This document shows, piece by piece, positions 16,601 through 24,350 of a stretch of DNA of 64,000 bases; position 1 is the stretch's first letter, and each line of letters begins with the position of its first letter. The notes under the pieces were generated by a model. That model ran no database searches and had not been told where the DNA came from. It saw only the letters and a program-made list of their open reading frames with translations. This stretch comes from Microbacterium sp. LWO12-1.2 (GTDB taxonomy: Bacteria; Actinomycetota; Actinomycetes; Actinomycetales; Microbacteriaceae), in assembly GCF_040675875.1 (NCBI RefSeq), contig NZ_JBEGII010000001.1:2728001-2792000 (forward strand), written 5' to 3'. A program made the translations under genes and the position numbers.

Positions 16601-18030
16601 CACTGGAGGCCGTCCTGGCTGTACCCGAGGAAGATCTTCTCGTATCCGCCCTCGGTCGCGAAGTGGGTCCAGACGTACCCGGCGGTGTAGTCGGTGTCGA
16701 GGCCCTCCGGCGCCGCGGTCACCGTCACGGGGAAGCTGCGGGTCGCGCTGGTTCCCGCCACGGTCGCGGTGAGCACGACCTGCTGGTCGGCGGCGCCTCG
16801 GGTGACCACACCCGCGGCCTTGTCGCCCTGCACGTCCGTCGTGATGATGCCATCGGGGGAAGCGCTCCAGGCGACGGACGAGCCGTTCACCGCACCGTCG
16901 GTCGGCAGGGTGATGTTGCCGCGGATGTCGGCAGCGCCGGGGATCACGATCGCATCGAGGTCGGCCTGCGCCCGGGCATCCGCTCCTGGCAGGGCCCTCA
17001 CGGTGACGGCGAACTCCTTCGTGCTCGACGATCCACCACGGGTCAGGGTCGCCGTGAGGGTCACCGTCGCATCGACCTCGCCCGCGGCGGGGCGGGTGAC
17101 GATGCCCGCATCCGAGACGACATCGGCGTCGCTCGACGACCAGGTCACTGTCGCACCGTTGGCCCCGGCAGCGGGCAGCGCGAGGTCAGCGGTCACCGCG
17201 CCGGTGTCGCCGAGGCTCAGCGCGGAGCCGTCGCGCTGCACCCGCACGGCGTCGTCGGCGACCAGCGCCGCGACCTCGCCGGACGAGAGCGCGACGTCGT
17301 AGATGCGGAAGTCGCGCACGTTGCCGAGCAGGTATCGGTCAGCGGAGTAGACCGAACGCCCGATGTAGTTGGCCGCGGTGACGCCGGAGCCGATCTGGGC
17401 GGGTGTGGTCGTGACGCCGGTGTTCTGGGCGACCTGCACCCCGTCGAGGTAGAGCCTGCTCGTGTCGGTGGCGTCGTCGAGCGTGTAGGTGAGGGTCTTC
17501 CACGACCCGCGAGCGAGGTTCGCCCCGCTGTTCATCCCCTGCTCGGTCGACCAGTTCCCCGATGCGATCGCGGCCCGGTAGGCGTCGCCGGTCGCGAACA
17601 GATAGCCGTTGCCGACACCCGCGGCGTCGGTGTTGCCCATCGCCCAGATCATGTACGCGGTCTTCTGAGCCGGAGCGACCAGCACCTCGGTGCTGACCGT
17701 GATCGAGGTGAGCCCGGCGAGCGTGTTCGACGGCAGTGCCACGTGATCGTCGACGCCGTCCAGGGAGATGCCCTCGCCGCCGGTGAGAACCGCCCCGCCC
17801 GCGATGACACCGTCGCGGCCGTTTCCGGAGCTGTCGTGCGCCGTCGTGCCGGCCGTCTCGTCGAAGGCGTACCTGAGCTGCAGATGTTCGTCCTCCGCCG
17901 CGGAGGCCGGGACCGCCACGGCGAGCGGGGCGGCGATGACCGCGCTCAGGGCGACCCCGGCGACGAGGGAGCGGCGCGCACCGGTGCGGCGTGTGCGCGA
18001 AGGGGCAAGGGGGGCGGGAGGCAGCGTCAT
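13666..18030 (-). CDS. Giant secreted double GH43 glycoside hydrolase with LamG domains
   Basis: 1454-residue exported enzyme. Order: Sec signal peptide (about 1-45), LamG/concanavalin-like domain (about 50-235), two Ig-like repeats (to about 430), first GH43 five-bladed propeller (about 445-750, with GVRDPH), acidic PEEPSEE linker, second LamG (about 770-970), Ig-like spacer, second GH43 (about 1060-1355, with YADPNI and AFHDPV), and a C-terminal Cys-bracketed module (about 1368-1454) starting RCVAGK and ending SCG. GH43 enzymes remove arabinofuranose or galactose from plant polysaccharides; two different GH43 modules in one chain suggest complementary cuts on branched arabinan or arabinogalactan. 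There is no LPxTG tail. The start at 18030 gives a proper signal peptide; a motif A operator lies 52 bases upstream. Confidence 0.85.
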   Translation of the reverse strand: MTLPPAPLAPSRTRRTGARRSLVAGVALSAVIAAPLAVAVPASAAEDEHLQLRYAFDETAGTTAHDSSGNGRDGVIAGGAVLTGGEGISLDGVDDHVALPSNTLAGLTSITVSTEVLVAPAQKTAYMIWAMGNTDAAGVGNGYLFATGDAYRAAIASGNWSTEQGMNSGANLARGSWKTLTYTLDDATDTSRLYLDGVQVAQNTGVTTTPAQIGSGVTAANYIGRSVYSADRYLLGNVRDFRIYDVALSSGEVAALVADDAVRVQRDGSALSLGDTGAVTADLALPAAGANGATVTWSSSDADVVSDAGIVTRPAAGEVDATVTLTATLTRGGSSSTKEFAVTVRALPGADARAQADLDAIVIPGAADIRGNITLPTDGAVNGSSVAWSASPDGIITTDVQGDKAAGVVTRGAADQQVVLTATVAGTSATRSFPVTVTAAPEGLDTDYTAGYVWTHFATEGGYEKIFLGYSQDGLQWSKLNDDAAILANLAGDLGVRDPHLVRAPEGDKYWIIGTDLHAEGGGAGGSGWDQLNASQNIVVWESTDLVNWSDQRIVFAGFDQAGCVWAPEATYNEATGEYYVYWSARDRSENGTDDWALRVYLTKTRDFVTFSEPEVWLSLNEQGDGAGGANIIDTTIAEEDGIFYRFSTSDWQTVVDTATSLDGPWTRVIDRGEAEAHGLKASMEGLTVYQLPDGRWAVMGDQSGYYAHVADSLASLDFTQLAVGTGADQYSFDRAFRHGSVLRLSEQEQERLLAAYGDDPVEPEEPSEEPIAAYTFDDGTLQDSAGAADLTASGSAAVVTDAERGRVLRLDGSTNGFASFPQGFFDGRSTMTVSMDVKSEKSNGNFFTFAFGKDSNAYYFLRVRGTDVRSAITKASYQNESAVTGSVSSGEWHHYDLVFDGARMTVYVDGVRLGENAALNTTVDGLGANLLGYLGKSMYGADGYFQGAFDDVKVYNRALTASEILTQAGAFDQLTGISLADAAALKLSPIADGMDRTAVLPLVKGTDVSALAPTFTAAEGVTVSPASGTVVDLSSPVEYTLTAPDGSEAIWTLTAQIVNSPVLEGLYADPNIAVFGDTYYIYATTDGYAGWGGKDFYVWSSKDLVDWTRSEEPFLTLDGANGNVPWATGNAWAPTIIERGGKYYFYFSGHNPTYDRKTIGVAVADSPVGPFVAQPTAMIVNNEAVTSGQAIDPAAFHDPVTGKYYLSWGNGSPVIAELNDDMVSIKAGTYQRITGLTDFREGVFLNYRKGLYHLTYSIDDTGSENYRVGYATATSINGPWTYRGVILQKDPSLGILATGHSSIINVPGTDDWYIAYHRFAMLGGDGQNRETAIDRVTIGADGLFQTVQPTLTGVAAQTVGARLDVTATAATRCVAGKLTLVVTVANGSDRAVTASIGSAYGSKAVTIAAGRTASATFSTRLAAIPTGAVTVDATAEGATDASVTATVAAASCG

Positions 18031-18081
18031 CGATGAGTCCTCGGTTGATGTGTGAGCCGCATCAGCGCGACTCCACCAGAA

Positions 18082-18095
18082 TGTTAGCGGAAACA
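18082..18095. promoter_or_regulatory. LacI-type operator (motif A) upstream of double GH43 gene
   Basis: TGTTAGCGGAAACA, extended to an 18-base AATGTT/AACATT dyad (18080-18097). It lies 52 bases before the GH43 start codon, where it would cover or follow the promoter. Confidence 0.7.
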
Positions 18096-18137
18096 TTCGG
18101 CGACGTCGATGCCCTTCTCCGCCCACCCCCAGACGCC

Positions 18138-18173
18138 GGAAAGGCCCCACGGACCGCGTCCGCAGGGCCTTCC
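18138..18173 (-). terminator. Terminator-like hairpin after GH30 gene
   Basis: GGAAAGGCCC (18138-18147) pairs with GGGCCTTCC (18165-18173) with one bulge, enclosing a small inner CGGA/TCCG hairpin. It follows the stop of the minus-strand GH30 gene by about 12 bases. Confidence 0.6.
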
Positions 18174-18184
18174 CTTCCCGATGA

Positions 18185-21100
18185 TCAGCGGCAGGAACCG
18201 GGCAGGTACGCCACCTGCACGCTCTCGGTGAGGCGGGTGCCGCCGACGGTCGCGGCCAGGTCCACCTGCACGCTGCCCGCAGGGAACGATGCGAGCCTGG
18301 TGGCCTGTGCGATCGCCGCAGGACGGGCACCGGGTTCCACGCCGACGAGCGACTTCGTGCCGTACGGAGTCGTCACGGTGATGTCGGTGACGACATCACC
18401 CGTGTTGACGACCGAGAGCACCAGCTGCGCCTTGCCGGCGACGCAGCGCACGGTGGTCGCGACGGTCGCGCTGAGCGAGGGCTCCGCCGCCTCCACGAAG
18501 GTGAGCGTGTAGGTGCGCGTCGCACCCGACGGCGCCGTGACGACGATCACGGACTCCCCCGCGGCATCCGGCTGCGAGACATCCACCGATGCCGCGCGAT
18601 CGACGGCGACGGCACGCACGACGGGTCGCTCGTCCGCCGCCCACGGCACCTCGTACTCGGTGGTCTCGGACGAGAAGCCGGCCAGCCGCGTGCCGTCGAG
18701 CGACACGGCAGCGAGCGCGGCGACCGAAGAGACGCCGGGCGCCGAGGCGGAGAGCTCGACCTCGGACACGACCAGGTGAGTCGCGGAGCGTGCGTTCATC
18801 ACGACGCGCACCGCATCCGCCTGCACGCCCTTCATCGGCACCTCGACGATCGGTGCCGAGCCGTCTGCCGGCACGGGCACGTCGACCGACCCGAGCGACG
18901 TCCACGAACCGGTCCCCAGACGGTACTCGACCGAGAGCGACTGGGGCCACGTGTTCGACGAGCCGTCCTTGTAGAAGAAGACCTTCGCGTTCTGCATGGT
19001 CGAGCCCGCGGCGAGCGTGTAGGTCAGCGTGTCCTGCGCGTTCTTGGTGCCGGACTTCCAGTTCGACCAGCCCTTGTCGGTCGTCACGCCGTTCTTGGTG
19101 CGGTCGACGCTGTAGCTGGAACTCTCGGTGAACGTGGCGGATGCCGTGCTCGCCGGCGCCACGTTCGCCGCGGCCGGCTCGGTGACGATCACCGACAGCG
19201 TCGCCGTCAGCGCGGTGCCGCCGGGCGCCTGCGCGCTGCCGGGAACCGTGACGACCCCCGGGCTCGCGAACGACGCCGTCGAGATGCCGCCCCAGTTCCA
19301 GGTGACGGGCGTGTCGATCCGCTGATCGGTCGCGCCGACCAGCGCGGGCACCGCGCCGGGAACGGATGCCTGCACGGTGGCGAGCGGCGCTCCTGCATAG
19401 GTCGTGACGGACACGGGCTCGGTGAAGCCGACGCTGCCGATCTCGATCGTCGCGGTCGCCTGGAAGGACGCGCCGAACAGGTCGGTGCCGGAGCCGACCA
19501 CGGTGCGGGTGCCGGGCGACGACCAGTCGACGCCGGTCGTGGCCCACGAGACCGCGGCCGTGCGCTCGATGCCGCCGCGGTACACCAGCGTGACGGTGGC
19601 GGGGAGAGTGGGAGCGACGCCGGTCGCTGTCCCTGTCGCGATGTCCGTCACCGAGAGCATCTCGGTGTCGGCGAGGGTCCACCGCTGATTCGATCCGTCG
19701 TTCGACGTCCACAGTCCCACGCTCGCGCCATCGGCGCTGCTCTGACCGTTGACGTCGAGCACCCTCTCGTTCGAGACGCTGAGGATCGAGAAGGTCGTGC
19801 CGTCGGTCGTCGACGAGATCCACTGCAGGGCCGGGTCGGATGCCGCATCCTCAGCACTCGCGCTGACGACGGTCACCGCACCGCCGGACTCGGCGAGATA
19901 GCGGCCGTCGCCCGAGCGCAGGGCGAACCGATGACGGTCGGTGCCCTCGCCCGCGAGGCTCTGCACTGTCCAGGTCTGTGCGGTGGCGGCATCCGCGGTG
20001 GTGGCGGAGGTGCGGATGACCGCAGCCGCGCCGTTCGCGGCCAAGGCCTTGCCGCTCTGCGCGCCGAAGAGCTGGTAGCTGTGCCCGTCGCGCAGCGCGG
20101 TGGCGGAGTCCGCGACGCCCGAGACGTCCGAGACGAGGAGCGTGGTGACCGACTTCGCGGGCACCGTGATCGTCGCGGTGCGGCTCGCGGCGTCGACCGC
20201 CACGGCGGCACCCTGCACGAGCGCGTTGCTCTCGGGGTCCTCCGTCGTGGACTGCGTGGTCACGATCGGCGTCACCGTCGCACCGGCCCCCACGGAGCCG
20301 AAGCGCGAGAGGTCGATCGTGATCCGGCGCTCTGTGGGCTCGGAGTTCACGTGTACGAGGGTGAGACCGTCGCCATCCGCGTCGACCGCCGCGGTGGTCT
20401 GCGTGTTGTCGGTCGGGATCAGCGCGGCACCGGGCTGGATGTAGTGCGTGAAGTTGCGCACGGTGTTGTACTTCGCGTTGGTCTGCACCTGGCAGCTCGG
20501 ATCGGCCTCGCCGTCGGCGATGCGCCGCTCCGAGTCGCCATCCGCGTTGCAGTCGAAGTCGACGAACACGGAACCCCAGTTCTTGTTCTCGACCTTCTCC
20601 ATGTTGTACGTGTCCTCGACCGGCTGCCAGAAGACCCAGGCGCTCGGCTCGAGCTCGCGCAGGTCGTCGACGATCCGCCCGGCCATGCCGAGGCCGTTCT
20701 CGATGTTGGTGAGGTTGTACCCGGTACCGTCCCAGTCGCCCTCGACCTCGCTCATCCACAGCGGCTTGCCGGCGCTCTTCGCGATGTCGCGCACCACGAG
20801 CCTGCCCGAGGTGCCGTAGGTGTGCACGTTGAGCTGCGCGACCTCTGACTTGGCCTCGTCACTCCAGGCGTTCCAGTTCGTCGCGAAGATTCCCGGGTTG
20901 GTCTCGTCCATGGCCGAGATGGGGACGTCGGTGGTGGTGCCGGCTTCGGCAAGCCGCGCGGCGAGGACCTTGATCATCTGGTCCTGCGCGGCCGGGCCGA
21001 CATGGGCACCCTCCTGGCGGCTTGCCGACGTCGGCCAGCCGTTGCCGCCCAGCGTCGTGGACCAGTAGTTCGTGTTCGGCTCGTTGAACGGGTCGAGGCT

Positions 21101-21757
21101 CTCGAAGTCGATCCCGTGCTCCTGCTCGATGCGTTCGACCACCGTCACGAGATAGTCCGCGAATGCCTCCATATCGGCGGGGGCCAGCTGCTCGCTGGTC
21201 GCGTTGCCGATGCCGCCCGACACGTAGCCGCTCTGGGTGAGGAAGTAGGGCGGGGAGTTGCTGAACGCCTCCCAGTGCGTGATCTTGTCCTTGAGCGCGT
21301 CGATCCACCACCGCTGGGTCGCATCCGCCTCGAAGTCGTAGCTCGCCGGGTCGTCGCCATCCCAGGCCGCGCGGTAGTCGGCACGGTCGGCGTAGGTCGA
21401 GCTGGCCAGATCGGGGTTCCACCAGCCGTCGACCGCTCCGCCGGGGCGCAGGTAGCCGGGCACATCGGTCGCGTTGCCCCCGCCGATGTTGTATCGGGCG
21501 ATGTTGAGGTTGAGTCCGTCCTCACCGAACACCTTGTCGAGGAGGTCCTGGCGGACGTCATCCGGATAGCCGCCAGTGGCATTGGCGAACCAGACCAGGC
21601 TGGTCCCCCACCCCTCGAACGGCTCGGAGGCGTAGGCCGGGTTGGGCGTGATCGTGAGCGGGACGGCGGCCGCGACGGCCGCGGGGCTCCCTGTGACGAG
21701 CATGCCGGCGGCGATGACGCCGATCCCGAACGCGGAAATGATTCTCTTCGACTTCAT
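18185..21757 (-). CDS. Secreted GH30 glycoside hydrolase (endo-beta-1,6-galactanase-like) with lectin and Ig-like domains
   Basis: 1190-residue exported enzyme. Signal peptide about 1-30. The GH30 catalytic barrel (about 35-500) shows the acid/base Glu in DPFNEPNTNYW (near 226) and the nucleophile Glu in WMSEVEGDW (near 337); the GGGNATDVPGYLRPGG and WQPVEDTYNMEK stretches resemble subfamily 5 beta-1,6-galactanases that attack type II arabinogalactan side chains. Then follow a ricin-type beta-trefoil (about 555-700, NQRWTL), Ig-like domains, a discoidin-like sugar-binding module (about 860-1010), a cadherin-like repeat and the Cys-bracketed C-terminal module (RCVAGK to SCR). No sortase motif. 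Two TGTTGACGTCAACA operators lie upstream, and the LacI gene at 21891 is the likely local regulator. Confidence 0.85.
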   Translation of the reverse strand: MKSKRIISAFGIGVIAAGMLVTGSPAAVAAAVPLTITPNPAYASEPFEGWGTSLVWFANATGGYPDDVRQDLLDKVFGEDGLNLNIARYNIGGGNATDVPGYLRPGGAVDGWWNPDLASSTYADRADYRAAWDGDDPASYDFEADATQRWWIDALKDKITHWEAFSNSPPYFLTQSGYVSGGIGNATSEQLAPADMEAFADYLVTVVERIEQEHGIDFESLDPFNEPNTNYWSTTLGGNGWPTSASRQEGAHVGPAAQDQMIKVLAARLAEAGTTTDVPISAMDETNPGIFATNWNAWSDEAKSEVAQLNVHTYGTSGRLVVRDIAKSAGKPLWMSEVEGDWDGTGYNLTNIENGLGMAGRIVDDLRELEPSAWVFWQPVEDTYNMEKVENKNWGSVFVDFDCNADGDSERRIADGEADPSCQVQTNAKYNTVRNFTHYIQPGAALIPTDNTQTTAAVDADGDGLTLVHVNSEPTERRITIDLSRFGSVGAGATVTPIVTTQSTTEDPESNALVQGAAVAVDAASRTATITVPAKSVTTLLVSDVSGVADSATALRDGHSYQLFGAQSGKALAANGAAAVIRTSATTADAATAQTWTVQSLAGEGTDRHRFALRSGDGRYLAESGGAVTVVSASAEDAASDPALQWISSTTDGTTFSILSVSNERVLDVNGQSSADGASVGLWTSNDGSNQRWTLADTEMLSVTDIATGTATGVAPTLPATVTLVYRGGIERTAAVSWATTGVDWSSPGTRTVVGSGTDLFGASFQATATIEIGSVGFTEPVSVTTYAGAPLATVQASVPGAVPALVGATDQRIDTPVTWNWGGISTASFASPGVVTVPGSAQAPGGTALTATLSVIVTEPAAANVAPASTASATFTESSSYSVDRTKNGVTTDKGWSNWKSGTKNAQDTLTYTLAAGSTMQNAKVFFYKDGSSNTWPQSLSVEYRLGTGSWTSLGSVDVPVPADGSAPIVEVPMKGVQADAVRVVMNARSATHLVVSEVELSASAPGVSSVAALAAVSLDGTRLAGFSSETTEYEVPWAADERPVVRAVAVDRAASVDVSQPDAAGESVIVVTAPSGATRTYTLTFVEAAEPSLSATVATTVRCVAGKAQLVLSVVNTGDVVTDITVTTPYGTKSLVGVEPGARPAAIAQATRLASFPAGSVQVDLAATVGGTRLTESVQVAYLPGSCR

Positions 21758-21774
21758 CGTCTGTCCTCAGAGTG

Positions 21775-21788
21775 TGTTGACGTCAACA
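21775..21788. promoter_or_regulatory. LacI-type operator (motif C) upstream of GH30 gene
   Basis: TGTTGACGTCAACA, a perfect 14-bp palindrome 18 bases before the GH30 start codon. It shares the TGTT/AACA outer bases with motif A but has a different centre. Confidence 0.7.
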
Positions 21789-21822
21789 GTGAGCGGTAAC
21801 AATGAGCATAGGGAAAGCCCTG

Positions 21823-21836
21823 TGTCGACGTCAACA
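21823..21836. promoter_or_regulatory. LacI-type operator (motif C), second copy
   Basis: TGTCGACGTCAACA, one mismatch from the first motif C site and 48 bases upstream of it. A lone motif A half site CGGTAACA lies between them at 21794-21801. The pair sits in the gap between the LacI gene and the GH30 gene. Confidence 0.65.
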
Positions 21837-21890
21837 GTCTCGCTCGTCCGGCCGCAGCATCCGCCACCGCAGCTCAGCGGGGCAGCACCC

Positions 21891-22916
21891 TCAGGCGCGA
21901 GGCGCAGCGGTCGAGGAGCGGACGCGGAGCTCGGGCTGGATCAGCTCGCGCTCCTCGGTCTCCTCACCCTCGATCGCGGCGAGCAGCTCGCCGATGACGA
22001 CCTCGCCCAGCAGTGCGAAGTGCTGACGCACCGTGGTGAGCGGGGGCTGATAGTGCCGCGCGTCCGGCACGTCATCGAACCCGACGACGCTCACATCCTC
22101 CGGCACGCGGATGCCGCGCTCCGCCAGACCATGCATGAGCCCGAGCGCCATCTGGTCGTTGGCGACGAAGACCGCGGTCGCCTCGCCGAGCTCGAGCTCC
22201 CGCCCGAAGGCGTATCCGGAGTCGGAGGACCAATCGCCGATGAGCGGCGGCACGACAGGCAACCCCTCCTTCTCGAGCACGGCCTGCCAGGCCTCGGTGC
22301 GCGCCTTCGCATCGAACCAGTCGGGTGGGCCCGCGATATGCAGGATCGTGCGATGCCCGAGGTCGATCAGATGACGCACCGCCGCCGTCGCCCCTGCCCG
22401 CTGGTCGACGGATGCCGTGTGCATCTGCTCGTCCGGCTCCTCCTTGACCACCAGTGTGGGGAGCGAGATCGCCTGCTGGCGCAGAAGGTCGAGTGAAGAG
22501 GCGCGCGGCGCGATCACGCACAGGGCGTCGACGCCCTGGGTCACGAGTTCGACGACACCGGCATCGACCCGACGACCGTCGGCATCGCCCACCGAGAAGC
22601 TGCTCACGGCATAGCCGTTCTGCCTGGCGGCGACCTCGATCGCCCGCAAGACGCTGCTCGGGCCGTAGAAGCCGGGGTTGTCGACGATCACGCCGATACG
22701 CATCGCCCGGTTGGTCGCGAGGGCGCGCGCGATCGAGCTGCGCGTGTAGTGCATCTCGTCGATCGCGGTCATCACCTTGTCCCTGGTGGACGCGCGGATG
22801 TTCGGGTGGCCGTTGAGCACGCGCGACACCGTCATGTGCGAGACGCCCGCGCGATCGGCGACGTCGTAGATGCTCGGCTTGCGTGACCCGCCGGCGGATG
22901 CGGAATCGGTGGTCAT
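21891..22916 (-). CDS. LacI family transcriptional regulator (GH30-linked)
   Basis: About 341-residue LacI regulator: helix-turn-helix SIYDVADRAGVSHMTVSRVL, hinge helix SSIARALATN, then a sugar-binding core with the DDVPDARHYQPPLTTVRQ end typical of the family. The ATG at 22916 has an AAGGGGGG ribosome site; an in-frame GTG at 22934 is less likely. It is transcribed in the same direction as the GH30 gene 133 bases downstream, and the motif C palindromes lie in that gap. The recognition helix (VSHMTVSRVLNGHPNI) matches the regulator at 12520, so some cross-binding between regulons is possible. Confidence 0.9.
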   Translation of the reverse strand: MTTDSASAGGSRKPSIYDVADRAGVSHMTVSRVLNGHPNIRASTRDKVMTAIDEMHYTRSSIARALATNRAMRIGVIVDNPGFYGPSSVLRAIEVAARQNGYAVSSFSVGDADGRRVDAGVVELVTQGVDALCVIAPRASSLDLLRQQAISLPTLVVKEEPDEQMHTASVDQRAGATAAVRHLIDLGHRTILHIAGPPDWFDAKARTEAWQAVLEKEGLPVVPPLIGDWSSDSGYAFGRELELGEATAVFVANDQMALGLMHGLAERGIRVPEDVSVVGFDDVPDARHYQPPLTTVRQHFALLGEVVIGELLAAIEGEETEERELIQPELRVRSSTAAPRA

Positions 22917-22980
22917 GGAAGCCCCCCTTCGCACGATGACCGCGAACGGTACAACGATAGTGCGCGAGGGGCGCGTTCGG

Positions 22981-23019
22981 CGGATGCCATCCGCCGAGAT
23001 TTTCGGCGGATGGCATCCG
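22981..23019 (-). terminator. Terminator hairpin after small LPxTG-like gene
   Basis: Perfect 17-bp stem (22981-22997 with 23003-23019) around a 5-base T-rich loop (GATTT). It lies 12 bases past the stop of the minus-strand surface operon and close to the LacI promoter on the other side. Confidence 0.75.
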
Positions 23020-23030
23020 ACGGGGAGAGG

Positions 23031-23252
23031 TCAGCTCGCGGATCGCCTCCTGACCCGTCGCAGGACGACGATCGCCCCGATGACGAGCAGTGCGACACCG
23101 GCGGCGATCAGCAGCATCGGCAGATCCGCACCGGTGCCGGCGAGGCCATCGATGGGTGGCGGAGTGCTGAGTGGCGCGATCTCGACATGGATCTTCACGC
23201 CGCCGATGACATCGGCATCCGTATCGTCGATGAGCGCGAGGGGGAACGTCAC
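23031..23252 (-). CDS. Small LPxTG-like cell-surface protein (WxL-operon type)
   Basis: 73-residue protein with a GTG start overlapping the upstream stop by 4 bases (GTGA). It consists of a short extracellular stretch (IHVEIAPLSTPPPIDG), a sortase-like motif LAGTG, one membrane helix (about residues 46-65) and a basic tail RRVRRRSAS. The LAxTG form fits actinobacterial class E sortase sites. No normal cleavable signal peptide is visible, so topology is uncertain. Small LPxTG proteins of this kind accompany WxL and DUF916 proteins in Firmicutes WxL loci, and the gene order here is the same. Role: probably a cell-wall anchor partner; inferred from context. Confidence 0.7.
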   Translation of the reverse strand: MTFPLALIDDTDADVIGGVKIHVEIAPLSTPPPIDGLAGTGADLPMLLIAAGVALLVIGAIVVLRRVRRRSAS

Positions 23253-24325
23253 GAGGCGACCTTCTCTCGTCCGTGGTCAGGGCGAGACAGGGCTTCTTCG
23301 CGCCCGCGTTCGACGGCCTGGGAGATCAGGTCCTCGACCCGGCGACGGGAGCGGATGCGGTTCCAGAGCAGTGCGCACGCGAGCAACGCGATCCCTGCGG
23401 CGACGAGCAGCTGCGGCCAGGGCATCGCCCACACCGTGACCTGCGTCGTCGAGGCCTCCACGGCGAGCGCCTCTCCGTCGAGCGATGCGGCGGTCGGCGC
23501 GACCGTCAGATCACCCGAGAGGAAGACGAGGGGCCAGACGCCCGTCAGCGTGAGCGTGAAAGAGCGCGTCTCGCCAGGGAGCAGCACCTGCGGACGCTGT
23601 CCTTCCGCGGGGAACGCGACCTGCTGACCGGCGATCTGCAGGGTGCCGACGGCGTCCATCCGTGCGTTCCCGGTGTTCTCCACGTCGAAGGTGACCGTGA
23701 GCTCCCCCGCCTCGAAGGGGTTCGCGTCGACCCGGAAGTCGGTCTGCACGTCGCCGACGGCGAAGGCCGGTGTGATCGCACCGGCGACGCGTGTGATGAC
23801 CTTCACGCCGACGCGACTCTCGACACCGACGCCCGTCGCCCCCGAGTCGTCGGTCTTGACCGAGATGACGGATGCCGCGACTCCGGCCGCGTGATCGCCG
23901 GGCTCCGCATTCTCTGGCACGGTGATCGTGAACGGGATGACAGCCGAGCCGCCCGCTGGGATCTCGACGTCGTCGGGGATGCCGATCCAGGTACCGGCCC
24001 CCGTCGACTCCTGGTCGGAGGCGAGCATGTCGAACCTGCCCGCCTCCGTGTAGAAGCCGTCAGCGGCCGAGAGCGAGAAGACGACGTCACTCGCCCCGAG
24101 ATTGCGGACGATGACGTGCTCCTCGACGCTCGCGCCGGGGTCCAACTCGCGCTCGATCGCGACGCGACCGTCCTCACCTGTCGCGTCCGCCGGAGACACC
24201 GACCACGAGACCGCGTCGGCCTGCGTGTCTTCGGCGAGCGCGCTCGAGGGGAGCGTCAGGCTTCCGAGCACCGCGAGCAGAGCGGCGGTGCTCAGCGCGA
24301 TCCGGGTACGGGGGCGGGTGATCAT
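23249..24325 (-). CDS. DUF916/WxL-interacting-type membrane-anchored protein
   Basis: 358-residue exported protein: signal peptide (about 1-31, ending SALAED), two beta-sandwich domains (about 38-180 and 185-310), a membrane helix (about 312-332) and a basic cytoplasmic tail rich in Arg/Glu. DGRVAIERELDPGASVEE and the VRNLGASDVVFSL stretch resemble the DUF916 (peptidoglycan-binding) region, and the second domain with FDVENTGNARM resembles DUF3324. In Firmicutes such proteins bind both peptidoglycan and WxL-domain proteins. It follows the WxL-like gene by 25 bases and overlaps the small LPxTG-like gene. A paralogue occurs at 49189. Confidence 0.75.
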   Translation of the reverse strand: MITRPRTRIALSTAALLAVLGSLTLPSSALAEDTQADAVSWSVSPADATGEDGRVAIERELDPGASVEEHVIVRNLGASDVVFSLSAADGFYTEAGRFDMLASDQESTGAGTWIGIPDDVEIPAGGSAVIPFTITVPENAEPGDHAAGVAASVISVKTDDSGATGVGVESRVGVKVITRVAGAITPAFAVGDVQTDFRVDANPFEAGELTVTFDVENTGNARMDAVGTLQIAGQQVAFPAEGQRPQVLLPGETRSFTLTLTGVWPLVFLSGDLTVAPTAASLDGEALAVEASTTQVTVWAMPWPQLLVAAGIALLACALLWNRIRSRRRVEDLISQAVERGREEALSRPDHGREKVAS

Positions 24326-24350
24326 GATGGCTCCGGCGGACGAGGGGTGC

